Origin: an uncultured Eubacteriales bacterium
Lineage (GTDB): Bacteria > Bacillota > Clostridia > Lachnospirales > Anaerotignaceae
Assembly: GCA_959604475.1 (NCBI GenBank)
Contig: CAUHBX010000037.1
Location: 1 to 7,602 of the forward strand
DNA length: 7,602 bases
Direction of reading: 5' to 3'
Part shown: piece by piece, positions 1 to 6,318 of the stretch
Layout: each line of letters opens with the position of its first letter
How positions within the stretch are numbered: the stretch's first letter is position 1
The notes under the pieces: generated by a model
What the model was told of the DNA's origin: nothing
Seen by the model: only the letters and a program-made list of their open reading frames with translations
The model's database searches: none
Made by a program: the position numbers and the translations under genes

Positions 1-228
1 GTAAACGAGTTTATCCGCAGGCTGGAAATGATAAAATATCTTGGAACTCTCGGTGGCTTCAGAACATCGCTGGCACATCCCGCCACAGCCTTCAAAAATG
101 AATTCAGCCCGGAACAGCTGAAAAAAATGGGGATGGAAGAAGGCCTTATCAGGATATCAGCAGGTATTGAAGACAGCGGGGATATAATAAACGACATCAA
201 AAACGCATTGGAGGTGTTCGGAAAATAA
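1..228 (+). CDS. Cys/Met-metabolism PLP-dependent enzyme, C-terminal fragment
   Basis: The frame is open from base 1, so this is the 3' end of a gene whose start, PLP lysine and most of the catalytic domain lie outside the window; 75 residues remain. The fragment matches the C-terminal lobe of the gamma-family of fold-type I PLP enzymes (cystathionine gamma-synthase, methionine gamma-lyase, O-acetylhomocysteine sulfhydrylase). Visible signatures are LGTLGGFRTSLAHPA (fragment residues 14-28), corresponding to the family's SLGG..(S/T)L..HPA stretch, and GLIRISAGIED (48-58), whose arginine normally binds the substrate carboxylate. The usual first serine of SLGG is threonine here. Family members make or break C-S bonds in cysteine, homocysteine and methionine metabolism. 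The exact reaction cannot be decided from this piece; the homocysteine methyltransferase downstream favours methionine/homocysteine chemistry. Only 66 bases without an obvious terminator separate it from the transporter, so co-transcription is likely. Confidence 0.87.
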   Translation, partial: VNEFIRRLEMIKYLGTLGGFRTSLAHPATAFKNEFSPEQLKKMGMEEGLIRISAGIEDSGDIINDIKNALEVFGK

Positions 229-294
229 GGCGCCTCGTAAGAACTATAAATCAAGCAGAAAGGCAACACAGTTTAAATATCGGGAGGAAAGGAA

Positions 295-1716
295 ATGGAA
301 ATTATTCTTAAAATTATTCAAACAATTTCAGATTTTATGTGGGGAACACCTATGACAATCGCTCTTGTTGGAACAGGGCTTTATCTGACAATTAAATTCA
401 GAGGCAGATACATAACTAAAATAAAATTCCACTTTAAAAACACATTCGGAAAGATGTTTAAAGGCGGAGAAGGCGAAGGAACTGTATCAGGATTTGCAGC
501 GGCATGTACCGCAATGGCAAATACAATCGGTGTAGGCAATATTGGAGGTGTAGCCACGGCAATAACAATGGGCGGCCCCGGTGCAGTTTTCTGGATGTGG
601 GTTTCAGGCCTTTTGGGAATGTCCACAAAGGCATGTGAAATTATACTCGGACAAAGATACCGCGTCAAATTTGACAAATCAAAGGACGAATATGTGTGTG
701 ACCGCTCGTTCGTAATGAAAAATGCCCTTGGCTGGAAAAAAGGCGCTCTTGTTCTTGCTATATTCTGCTTTGTGTTCGGACCTTGGACATGCTGCGTTCA
801 GACAGAGTCGCTTACAAGCTCACTGTATGAAGGCTTTGGAATAGCTCCTATTATATCCATAGTGATAATGGGAATTACGTGCTTTGTAACTATAGCCGGA
901 GGACTTAAAAGGATTGCTTCCGTCATGGAAAAGGCTGTTCCTTTTATGGCTATGGCATACATAATTGCGGGGATTGGCATACTTATTATGTATATTGATA
1001 AAGTTCCCTACGCCTTTGGAATTATATTTAAATCAGCCTTCACTCCTATGGCGGGAATCGGAGGTTTTGCCGGTGCAACGGTAAAGGATGCGCTCAGATA
1101 CGGCATAGCAAGAGGACTCTATTCAAACGATGCGGGAACTGGCTATGGTATAGTAGCGCATGCTGCAGGACAGACAGACCATCCCGTACGTCAGTCATCA
1201 TGGGGCTGGGGAGAGGTTTTCCTTGACACTATCGTTGTATGTACAGTTACGGCCATTTCGATTATAATAACAAACGCTTATATTGACTTTCCTGACGTTA
1301 CAAGCGCACAGCTTACGACAGTGGCATTTAAAACCGCGTACGGCAATTTCGGCGGATACTTTATGGCTATTGCCACAACGGTTTTTGTATGGACAACGAT
1401 AATAGGAATGTATTATTCATGTACAAAATCAATTGATTATGCTTTTGGCGATACAAAGCTTAATAAGATAGCGACTCCGATTTATATGGTTTATTATATG
1501 CTTCCATGCCTGTTCTTCTATAATATAAAGGCAGACCTGCTCTGGGCGGCTACCGACCTAATAAGTGCAATGTATGTTGTTATAACGCTTGTATTTATAT
1601 ATTCAAAGAGGAAAGAGATTTTCAGGCTTTACAACGATTTCTGGAACAGGTTTATACCTGCCATTAATAGGGGCGAGCACCCTGAAAAGGTTTCATATGA
1701 AACTATAGAGGATTAA
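295..1716 (+). CDS. AGCS-family sodium:amino-acid symporter
   Basis: A 473-residue multi-pass membrane protein of the alanine/glycine:cation symporter family, within the family's usual length. It is expected to import an amino acid with sodium across the cytoplasmic membrane. Family signatures are TIGVGNIGGVA (residues 77-87), GGPGAVFWMW (93-102) followed by the LLGM.TK.CE stretch (106-115), and SNDAGTGYGIVAHAAG (277-292) leading into TDHPVRQ (294-300). Well-studied alanine/glycine members, as I recall them, read closer to ATVGTGNIAGVA and SNEAGMGSAPIAHAAA. This copy therefore differs within both substrate/ion-site stretches, and alanine may not be the substrate. It starts at ATG 295 behind GGGAGG (282-287) with a 7-base gap. 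The tail after about residue 437 is hydrophilic and presumably cytoplasmic. Placement between a sulfur amino-acid PLP enzyme and a homocysteine methyltransferase suggests methionine, S-methylmethionine or a related compound as cargo; this is inference. Confidence 0.9.
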   Translation: MEIILKIIQTISDFMWGTPMTIALVGTGLYLTIKFRGRYITKIKFHFKNTFGKMFKGGEGEGTVSGFAAACTAMANTIGVGNIGGVATAITMGGPGAVFWMWVSGLLGMSTKACEIILGQRYRVKFDKSKDEYVCDRSFVMKNALGWKKGALVLAIFCFVFGPWTCCVQTESLTSSLYEGFGIAPIISIVIMGITCFVTIAGGLKRIASVMEKAVPFMAMAYIIAGIGILIMYIDKVPYAFGIIFKSAFTPMAGIGGFAGATVKDALRYGIARGLYSNDAGTGYGIVAHAAGQTDHPVRQSSWGWGEVFLDTIVVCTVTAISIIITNAYIDFPDVTSAQLTTVAFKTAYGNFGGYFMAIATTVFVWTTIIGMYYSCTKSIDYAFGDTKLNKIATPIYMVYYMLPCLFFYNIKADLLWAATDLISAMYVVITLVFIYSKRKEIFRLYNDFWNRFIPAINRGEHPEKVSYETIED

Positions 1717-1724
1717 GTGGGGGA
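1717..1724 (+). promoter_or_regulatory. Unusual G-run ribosome binding site before the homocysteine methyltransferase
   Basis: The 11 bases between the symporter stop and the next ATG contain GTGGGGGA rather than an AGGAGG-type site. Two adjacent in-frame ATGs follow, at 1728 and 1731. The gap from the G-run is 3 bases to the first and 6 to the second, so the second ATG is a reasonable alternative start. The weak site suggests translational coupling to the upstream symporter gene. Confidence 0.45.
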
Positions 1725-1727
1725 CTG

Positions 1728-2657
1728 ATGATGGACAAATTAACAAGGCTGTTGAATAAAGAAAAGTTTGTAATTGTAGACGGTGCCATGGCTACTGAGC
1801 TTGAGGCAAGGGGCTGCGACATAAATGACGAGCTGTGGTCGGCAAAAATATTATCTGAAAACCCTGCGCTTATTGAGCAGGTACATTATGATTATTTTTT
1901 GGCAGGTGCGGATATAGGTATTTCAGCCAGTTATCAGGCGTCTATCCCTGGCTTTATGAACAAGGGGTATACAAAAAAAGACGGAGAAAAGCTCATAATC
2001 AGCTCTGTTGAAATTCTTTTGAATGCGGTTAGACGCTATCAAAGGGATTATCCTGAAAGAGACTGCCTTATTGCTGCAGCCGCAGTGGGACCTTATGGGG
2101 CATACCTTGCTGACGGTTCGGAATACAGAGGAGATTACACAGCTGATAAAAATATAATTGAGGCGTTTCACAAGGAAAGGATGGAACTGCTTGCGAGGGC
2201 AGGCGCTGAAATATTTGCCTGTGAAACACTGCCATGCCTTTGGGAGGCTGAAATTATACTTAGCATAGCTGAGGATTTAAATGTCCCATGCTGGTTTTCT
2301 TTCAGCTGCAAAGACGGAAAGCATATATCGGACGGAACGCCGATAGAAGAATGTGCAAGGTTTATGAATGACAAGGTAATTGTTAAGGCTGTTGGCGTGA
2401 ACTGTACACATCCGAGGTATATATCAGAGCTGATTAAGAATATTAAAAACAGCTGTGATAAACCTGTTATTGTTTATCCAAATAAAGGAGAGGAATATGA
2501 CCCAATTAAAAAGATATGGGTTGGTGCAAGTGATGCAAAGGGCTTTGGTGATTATGCCAAACAGTGGTACGAGGACGGAGCAAGACTGATTGGCGGATGC
2601 TGCCGCACAACTCCGGAAGATATAAGTTGGCTTAAAAAGCTAAGAAAAGACATGTAG
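1728..2657 (+). CDS. mmuM: Homocysteine S-methyltransferase
   Basis: A 309-residue cytoplasmic enzyme, nearly the length of E. coli MmuM (about 310). It is expected to move a methyl group from S-methylmethionine or S-adenosylmethionine to homocysteine, giving methionine. The zinc site of the homocysteine S-methyltransferase (Pfam S-methyl_trans) family is complete: a cysteine in VGVNCTHP (C226) and the paired cysteines of GGCCRT (C291, C292). The N-terminal VDGAMATELEARG (17-29) is the family's usual opening around the first beta strand, and SASYQAS (66-72), AAVGPYG (118-124) and ACETLP (164-169) are further conserved barrel segments. There is no cobalamin- or folate-binding domain, which separates it from MetH. 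It is the last gene before a strong terminator, 11 bases behind the symporter. The start could be the ATG at 1731 instead of 1728. The methyl donor cannot be read from sequence; the adjacent transporter makes imported S-methylmethionine plausible. Confidence 0.92.
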   Translation: MMDKLTRLLNKEKFVIVDGAMATELEARGCDINDELWSAKILSENPALIEQVHYDYFLAGADIGISASYQASIPGFMNKGYTKKDGEKLIISSVEILLNAVRRYQRDYPERDCLIAAAAVGPYGAYLADGSEYRGDYTADKNIIEAFHKERMELLARAGAEIFACETLPCLWEAEIILSIAEDLNVPCWFSFSCKDGKHISDGTPIEECARFMNDKVIVKAVGVNCTHPRYISELIKNIKNSCDKPVIVYPNKGEEYDPIKKIWVGASDAKGFGDYAKQWYEDGARLIGGCCRTTPEDISWLKKLRKDM

Positions 2658-2679
2658 TATTATACATGAATGTAACTGG

Positions 2680-2722
2680 AAATAAAGAGGTCTGCTTATA
2701 GCAGCCCTCTTTATTTTTATTT
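2680..2722 (+). terminator. Intrinsic terminator closing the sulfur amino-acid operon
   Basis: An 11-bp perfect stem, AAATAAAGAGG (2680-2690) with CCTCTTTATTT (2706-2716), continues through one T/C mismatch into CTGC/GCAG (2692-2695 with 2701-2704) and a TTATA loop. A T-rich tail overlaps and follows the right arm (2714-2722). It lies 22 bases after the methyltransferase stop and before the Pho promoter, so it separates the two operons. Confidence 0.9.
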
Positions 2723-2745
2723 GAATTTATAAGCAGTCAAGGTCT

Positions 2746-2785
2746 TTAACATACATTTAACATATGTAAGATTGGAGATTTAACC
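2746..2785 (+). promoter_or_regulatory. Pho box (PhoP-binding hexamer repeats) upstream of pstS
   Basis: Two identical TTAACA hexamers (2746-2751 and 2757-2762) are separated by exactly 5 bases, giving the 11-base period of PhoP-binding sites. The hexamer fits the B. subtilis Pho box pattern TT(A/C/T)A(A/C/T)A. A third near copy, TTAACC, lies at 2780-2785, two further periods downstream within one base; the intermediate position (2768-2773, AAGATT) is degenerate. The identity extends to TTTAACATA (2745-2753 and 2756-2764). With the start site inferred near 2807, the array spans about -61 to -22, as in PhoP-activated Firmicute promoters. It predicts induction of pstSCAB-phoU at low phosphate. 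No phoP/phoR genes lie in the window. Confidence 0.75.
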
Positions 2786-2800
2786 TGTTCTTTATATACT
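2772..2800 (+). promoter_or_regulatory. Predicted sigma-A promoter of the pst operon
   Basis: The -10 element TATACT (2795-2800) matches TATAAT at five of six bases. The best-spaced -35 is the poor TTGGAG (2772-2777), 17 bases upstream. A weak -35 beside a good -10 and a Pho box is what an activator-dependent promoter looks like. Transcription would start near 2807, leaving a leader of about 47 bases before pstS. Confidence 0.6.
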
Positions 2801-2840
2801 GTATCCGTAACATGAAATTGAAAATGACATTTAAAATTAA

Positions 2841-2845
2841 AGGAG
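2841..2845 (+). promoter_or_regulatory. Ribosome binding site that fixes the pstS start
   Basis: AGGAG sits 8 bases before ATG 2854, which opens a textbook lipoprotein signal peptide. The same frame extends back to an ATG at 2812, but that one has no ribosome site, lies about 5 bases after the predicted transcription start, and would put 14 extra residues before the signal peptide. The start at 2854 is therefore preferred. Confidence 0.85.
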
Positions 2846-2853
2846 TATTAAAC

Positions 2854-3756
2854 ATGAAAAAGAAAATTTTAGCCTTATTAATGACATCTGTTATGGTTTT
2901 GGGAGCTGCAGCGTGTTCTTCATCACAGAGCGGCACATCAAATACTGACAACCAGCAGCAGGAGGAACAGACTGAGCCCGAGGGAACAACAGGCCAAATA
3001 TCCGTAATTTCACGTGAGGAGGGCTCGGGAACAAGAGGCGCATTTGTAGAGCTTATGGGTGTTGTTGATGATGATGACAACGATATTACAACTGTCAGCG
3101 CTGAAATTACAAACTCAACATCTGTTATGCTTACAACAGTAGCAGGAAATCCCGCAGCAATCGGTTATGTTTCACTCGGTTCTCTTTCAAATGATGTTAA
3201 AGCGGTTAAGGTTGATGGAGTAGAGGCTACTACAGACAATGTAAAATCAGGTACATATGCTGTAGCAAGACCCTTCCTTTTAGCTTACAAAGACGGTTCT
3301 CTTTCAGACATCGCTCAGGACTATTTAAAATTCATTATGAGTGCTGACGGACAGAAAATTATCGGTGATGAGGGCTATATCAGCGTAGAAGAAGGAGAAG
3401 CTTATACAGCAAGCGGACTTTCTGGAAAAATTGTACTTGCCGGCTCGACATCAGTTGCGCCTGTAATGGAAGGTCTTGCAGACGCTTACAAAGCGCTTAA
3501 CCCTGATGTAACAATCGAAATTCAGCAGACAGGCTCAGGCTCGGGTATAACATCAGCAATTGAGGGGGTATGTGATTTTGGTATGTCATCACGTGAGCTT
3601 AAGGACAGCGAGAAGGCAGAACTTACAAGCACACAGATTGCAATGGACGGTATTGCAGTAGTAGTTAATAATGCAAACACAGTCGAAAACCTTAGCTCAG
3701 AGACAATCAAGGGAATTTACCTTGGTGAAATAACAGATTGGGCAGACGCTCAGTAA
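2854..3756 (+). CDS. pstS: Phosphate-binding lipoprotein PstS, circularly permuted
   Basis: A 300-residue extracellular lipoprotein that captures inorganic phosphate for the PstCAB importer. Residues 1-20 are a signal peptide (KKK, then a hydrophobic core) ending at a lipobox with C21 as the lipidated residue; residues 22-47 are a polar Ser/Gln/Glu-rich linker. The order of the two halves is reversed from ordinary PstS. Residues 48-178 are the normally C-terminal half: ISVISREEGSGTRGAF (49-64, phosphate-binding Arg54, Glu56, Ser58-Gly-Thr60), NSTSVM (87-92), GNPAAIGYVSLGSL (98-111), and FIMSADGQKII (160-170). A short linker (179-189) follows. Residues 190-297 are the normally N-terminal half: LAGSTSVAPVMEGLADAY (195-212), QQTGSGSGITSAI (224-236), CDFGMSSREL (240-249, binding Asp241), MDGIAVVVN (264-272) and IKGIYLGEITDW (285-296). 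The protein stops just where a normal PstS would run into the arginine loop. No binding motif is lost or duplicated, so it is probably functional. It is first in the operon, followed by a stem-loop. Confidence 0.93.
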   Translation: MKKKILALLMTSVMVLGAAACSSSQSGTSNTDNQQQEEQTEPEGTTGQISVISREEGSGTRGAFVELMGVVDDDDNDITTVSAEITNSTSVMLTTVAGNPAAIGYVSLGSLSNDVKAVKVDGVEATTDNVKSGTYAVARPFLLAYKDGSLSDIAQDYLKFIMSADGQKIIGDEGYISVEEGEAYTASGLSGKIVLAGSTSVAPVMEGLADAYKALNPDVTIEIQQTGSGSGITSAIEGVCDFGMSSRELKDSEKAELTSTQIAMDGIAVVVNNANTVENLSSETIKGIYLGEITDWADAQ

Positions 3757-3785
3757 TTGTTAAATTACATATAAACTGAATTAAC

Positions 3786-3820
3786 AAATTAAACCGCCTG
3801 CAAAGCTGGCGGTTTAATTT
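3786..3820 (+). terminator. Stem-loop between pstS and pstC (attenuating terminator or mRNA stabiliser)
   Basis: A 13-bp perfect stem, AAATTAAACCGCC (3786-3798) with GGCGGTTTAATTT (3808-3820), encloses a 9-base loop. The only U-rich tract is part of the right arm and is followed by GCAAATG, so termination is likely to be partial. The position, after the binding-protein gene and 49 bases before pstC, fits the known use of such hairpins to keep binding-protein mRNA in excess over permease mRNA. I see no promoter of its own for pstC in this gap. Confidence 0.75.
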
Positions 3821-3869
3821 GCAAATGAGCTGTTTCACCCCAAACTGTTTAGTAAATTAGGAGGTTTTT

Positions 3870-4718
3870 ATGAGAGCAAGGGAAATAATAATGAAAATAG
3901 TATTTCTGCTCTGCGCCTGTGTTTCGATTGTAGCTGTTGCCGCCATATGTATATTTATGTTTATAAATGGATTTCCGGCAATGAAGGAAATCGGTTTCGG
4001 TAATTTTCTTCTTGGTACCGAATGGAGACCCGGGCAAAATTTATTCGGAATATTCCCAATGATTATAGGAAGTATCTACGTAACGGCCGGAGCCATAATA
4101 TTTGGTGTTCCAATCGGAATATTATGCGCAGTGTTTATGGCCCACTACTGCCCAAAGCGGTTCTATACAATCCTTAAGCCCGCCATTGATCTTCTTGCCG
4201 GCATACCGTCAATAGTATACGGCTTTTTCGGACTGGTTCTAATTGTACCGGCAATGCAGCGTTTGCTTCCGGGTACGGGAGGCAAGGGGATTTTAACGGC
4301 TTCCATACTGCTTGGCATAATGATTCTGCCTACGATAATAGAAGTTACGGAATCGTCGCTTAGGGCTGTTCCTGAAGCATATTATGAAGGCTCCTTGGCA
4401 CTGGGTGCAACAAAGGAAAGGACAATATTCCGTTCTGTAATGGTAGCAGCCAAATCAGGTGTAACAAGCGGGGTTATACTTGGCGTAGGACGCGCTATAG
4501 GGGAAACAATGGCTGTAATTATGGTTGCAGGAAATCAGGCTATGCTCCCCGAGAGCATATTGTCAGGTGTAAGAACGCTAACGGCTAATATTGTTCTTGA
4601 AATGTCCTATGCCGCCGACCTGCACAGGGAGGCGCTTATAGCTACGGCTGTGGTGCTTTTTGTATTTATACTAATAATAAACTTATGCTTTTCACTTATT
4701 AAAAGGAGAAACGGATAA
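3870..4718 (+). CDS. pstC: Phosphate ABC transporter permease PstC
   Basis: A 282-residue inner-membrane subunit that pairs with PstA to form the phosphate channel. The length is usual for clostridial PstC and shorter than E. coli PstC (about 319). A hydrophobic N-terminal helix (about 8-33) is followed by an extracytoplasmic stretch with EWRPGQNLFGI (51-61), typical of PstC. The remaining helices carry the conserved [15 protein letters not shown] (108-122) and the EAA-type coupling loop YYEGSLALGATKERTIF (171-187), which contacts PstB. GRAIGETMAV (207-216) contains the Arg and Glu that are conserved in PstC and important for transport in E. coli. The start ATG has a full AGGAGG site (3859-3864) 5 bases upstream. 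The stop overlaps the pstA start by one base (TAATG), so the two are translationally coupled. Confidence 0.95.
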   Translation: MRAREIIMKIVFLLCACVSIVAVAAICIFMFINGFPAMKEIGFGNFLLGTEWRPGQNLFGIFPMIIGSIYVTAGAIIFGVPIGILCAVFMAHYCPKRFYTILKPAIDLLAGIPSIVYGFFGLVLIVPAMQRLLPGTGGKGILTASILLGIMILPTIIEVTESSLRAVPEAYYEGSLALGATKERTIFRSVMVAAKSGVTSGVILGVGRAIGETMAVIMVAGNQAMLPESILSGVRTLTANIVLEMSYAADLHREALIATAVVLFVFILIINLCFSLIKRRNG

Positions 4719-5557
4719 TGCAGAAATATAAAGATTACTTACAGCATCCCGGTTCCTTCGCTGTGTACCTGCTTATTATGCTGGCTACCTTTATCACAGT
4801 CGGAATTATGATATTTATAGTGGCGTATATACTTGTTAAGGGTATACCCAATATTAAGCCGGAACTATTCGCTTGGGAATACACTTCTAAAAACGTATCA
4901 ATGATGCCGGCCATTATAAATACGCTTCTGATGACTGGCTTCACACTTCTTATAGCCGTTCCTACAGGCGTGTTTTCGGCCGTTTATCTAGCAGAGTATG
5001 CAAAAAAAGGCTCAAGGCTTGTACATATAATCCGTCTTACAGTAGAAACACTGTCAGGCATACCGTCAATTGTATACGGGCTCTTCGGCTTTTTGGCATT
5101 TGTTATAGCACTGAGATGGGAATATTCGTTTATCGCAGGGTCTATTACGCTTGCAATAATGGTGCTTCCGGTTATAATGCGTACGACAGAGGAAGCAATA
5201 CTTTCTGTGCCTGACTCCTACCGGGAAGGCAGCTTCGGATTGGGTGCAGGAAAGCTAAGGACAATATTCAGGATAGTACTTCCGGCGGCTATGCCAGGGA
5301 TACTCTCGGGAGTAATACTTGCCATAGGACGTATAGTCGGAGAAACGGCGGCGCTTATATTTACAGCGGGCACAACGGCCGCGGTTCCTGAAAATATATT
5401 CTCATCTACAAGAACACTGGCGGTTCATATGTACTGCCTGCTTTCAGAGGGGCTTTATACAGACCAGGCCTATGCAACGGCCGTTATATTACTTGTAATG
5501 GTAATCATAATAAACGCACTGTCCAGTTTCTTCGCTAAGAAACTTACAAAGAACTGA
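4718..5557 (+). CDS. pstA: Phosphate ABC transporter permease PstA
   Basis: A 279-residue inner-membrane protein, the second channel subunit. It is related to PstC but has the PstA-type features: an N-terminal helix (about 14-41), [28 protein letters not shown] (segment 68-95), [14 protein letters not shown] (112-125), the EAA-type loop [18 protein letters not shown] (167-184), [15 protein letters not shown] (204-218) with the conserved arginine, and a final helix at about 251-270. Its ATG shares a base with the pstC stop, and AGGAG (4704-4708) lies inside the end of pstC. It acts with PstC as a heterodimer between PstS outside and PstB inside. There are 11 bases between its stop and pstB. 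Confidence 0.95.
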   Translation: MQKYKDYLQHPGSFAVYLLIMLATFITVGIMIFIVAYILVKGIPNIKPELFAWEYTSKNVSMMPAIINTLLMTGFTLLIAVPTGVFSAVYLAEYAKKGSRLVHIIRLTVETLSGIPSIVYGLFGFLAFVIALRWEYSFIAGSITLAIMVLPVIMRTTEEAILSVPDSYREGSFGLGAGKLRTIFRIVLPAAMPGILSGVILAIGRIVGETAALIFTAGTTAAVPENIFSSTRTLAVHMYCLLSEGLYTDQAYATAVILLVMVIIINALSSFFAKKLTKN

Positions 5558-5568
5558 CGGAGGACAAC

Positions 5569-6318
5569 ATGAGTAAAATTGAAATTAAAAATATGGACCT
5601 ATACTACAACGATTTCCATGCCATTAAAGGGATAAACCTTAAGGTTCCTCAAAATGAAATAACGGCCTTTATTGGCCCCTCCGGCTGTGGAAAATCAACG
5701 GTTTTAAGGTCTTTAAACAGAATGAATGACCTTATAGAGGGATGCAAAATAACAGGAGAGCTTCTTCTTGACGGAGAGGACATGTACAAGGGAATGGATG
5801 TAAATCTTTTGAGAAAAAGGGTAGGCATGGTTTTCCAGAAGCCTAATCCCTTTCCGATGAGTATTTACGATAACATAGCCTACGGACCAAGGACCCACGG
5901 AATACGCTCAAAGGTTAAGCTTGATGACATAGTTGAAAAATCCCTCAGAGACGCGGCTCTGTGGGACGATGTTAAAGACAGGCTTAAAAAAAGTGCTATG
6001 GAAATGTCGGGAGGACAGCAGCAAAGGCTCTGCATAGCAAGGGCACTCGCGGTTGAACCTGAGGTGCTTTTGATGGACGAGGCCACAAGCGCCCTAGACC
6101 CTATCTCAACGTCAAAAATTGAAGACCTTGCACTGGAGCTTAAAAATAAGTATACTATTGTCATGGTAACCCACAATATGCAGCAGGCAGCCAGAATTTC
6201 TGATAAAACCGCGTTTTTTCTGCTTGGCGAGATAATTGAGTTCAATGACACTGAGACACTATTCTCAATGCCTAGAGATAAGAGGACGGAAGATTATATA
6301 ACAGGGAGGTTCGGTTAA
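5569..6318 (+). CDS. pstB: Phosphate ABC transporter ATPase PstB
   Basis: A 249-residue cytoplasmic ATPase that drives phosphate import; the length is standard for PstB. All nucleotide-binding elements are intact: Walker [10 protein letters not shown] (36-44), Q-loop Gln90 in [16 protein letters not shown] (the PNPFP stretch is characteristic of PstB), ABC signature MSGGQ (146-150), Walker B VLLMDE (166-171) with catalytic Glu171, D-loop SALD (174-177) and switch His202 in MVTHN. The C-terminus contains [10 protein letters not shown], the usual PstB ending. The ribosome site GGAGG (5559-5563) is 5 bases before the ATG. The stop overlaps the phoU start by one base (TAATG). Confidence 0.97.
   Translation: MSKIEIKNMDLYYNDFHAIKGINLKVPQNEITAFIGPSGCGKSTVLRSLNRMNDLIEGCKITGELLLDGEDMYKGMDVNLLRKRVGMVFQKPNPFPMSIYDNIAYGPRTHGIRSKVKLDDIVEKSLRDAALWDDVKDRLKKSAMEMSGGQQQRLCIARALAVEPEVLLMDEATSALDPISTSKIEDLALELKNKYTIVMVTHNMQQAARISDKTAFFLLGEIIEFNDTETLFSMPRDKRTEDYITGRFG

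Noticed and set aside
229..294. A SAM riboswitch, terminator or promoter before the symporter, expected for a methionine-related gene
   Set aside because: The 66 bases are too short for an S-box, show no convincing stem with a U-tract, and the TATAAA-like string near 245 has no -35 partner. Any such element would lie upstream of the window.
2812..2853. An upstream in-frame ATG (2812) that would extend PstS by 14 residues
   Set aside because: It has no ribosome site, lies almost at the predicted transcript start, and would put a polar stretch before the lipoprotein signal; ATG 2854 has AGGAG at proper spacing.
3757..3869. Possibility that pstS is a normal tandem-domain protein truncated by a frameshift, with a further copy of the arginine half after the stop
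   Set aside because: The 113 bases after the stop hold only the stem-loop and the pstC ribosome site; no remnant of a PstS domain is visible in any frame.
3821..3869. A separate promoter for pstC downstream of the hairpin
   Set aside because: The TTTCAC (3833-3838) and TAAATT (3853-3858) strings are only 14 bases apart and overlap the approach to the ribosome site; no well-spaced pair was found.
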